A DNA stretch of 32,972 bases from JAFDVL01 sp043736395 (GTDB lineage Bacteria > Acidobacteriota > Blastocatellia > RBC074): contig JAYTCQ010000278.1 of NCBI GenBank assembly GCA_043736395.1, positions 1 to 32,972 on the forward strand, read 5' to 3'. Below, in pieces: positions 32,907 to 32,972 of this stretch. The notes beneath the pieces were generated by a model that saw only the letters and a program-made list of their open reading frames with translations, made no database searches and was not told the origin of the DNA. A program made the position numbers and the translations under genes. Position 1 is the first letter of the stretch; every line of letters begins with the position of its first letter.

Positions 32907-32972
32907 CTCTTTTGTCATCAATAGTTTACAAAATTAGAAATGAATTAACTGCAAGTTAGCCCCGATACCTGA

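Noticed and set aside
1..32972. CRISPR arrays and tRNA or rRNA genes
   Set aside because: No regularly spaced direct repeats, no tRNA-like cloverleaf with a T-loop and no rRNA core sequence was recognised by eye.

Overview
The window reads as a chromosomal stretch of a Gram-negative, soil- or water-type bacterium. An acidobacterium of the Blastocatellia kind fits best: an Oar-like TonB-dependent barrel of the acidobacterial style, a Tat-exported Gfo/Idh/MocA oxidoreductase, a secreted sugar isomerase-like protein, xisHI genes, and many intergenic hairpin repeats. This placement is inference from gene content, not from a marker gene. No rRNA, tRNA or CRISPR array was seen.

Layout. (1) 1-4310: central metabolism on the minus strand (exported TIM-barrel isomerase-like protein, class II fructose-1,6-bisphosphatase glpX, SGNH hydrolase, thymidine kinase tdk), with divergent 6-phosphogluconolactonase pgl. 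A REP-like repeat family lies between these genes, and one copy encodes the last residues and stop codon of tdk. (2) 4430-7726: a very large membrane hybrid histidine kinase with two receiver domains. (3) 7747-8941: a VOC protein, a small CxxC protein, and a gene-poor stretch with a 169-bp MITE-like element bounded by perfect 33-bp inverted repeats. (4) 8942-17547: a minus-strand efflux operon, tetR - membrane fusion protein - RND pump - xisH - xisI - ornithine cyclodeaminase-like - tolC. xisH carries a one-base frameshift. A 16-bp perfect palindrome upstream of tetR is a likely operator. (5) 17882-19441: a membrane protease with an FHA-like N-terminus and a trypsin-like C-terminus. (6) 19592-25516: a minus-strand cluster of galactokinase, an asparagine-synthetase-like ATP enzyme lacking the glutaminase Cys, a Cys-rich protein and a PF14907-type nucleotidyltransferase. 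The Cys-rich gene is cut by an IS630-family element. Removing the element and one TA copy restores its frame exactly. (7) 25588-30764: the TonB-type barrel, a DUF3592-like membrane protein, an NTF2-like secreted protein and a Gfo/Idh/MocA oxidoreductase. (8) 31013-32906: a small membrane protein and an AT-richer gene for an Apea-like HEPN protein with an intact RX4H motif.

How the parts work together. The efflux genes can form a full tripartite pump with its own repressor. The asparagine-synthetase-like and nucleotidyltransferase pair resembles the modifying enzymes of lasso-peptide or exopolysaccharide loci, but no precursor peptide, RRE protein, leader peptidase or transporter is visible, so the product is unknown. 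The IS630 insertion probably inactivated one member of this set recently.
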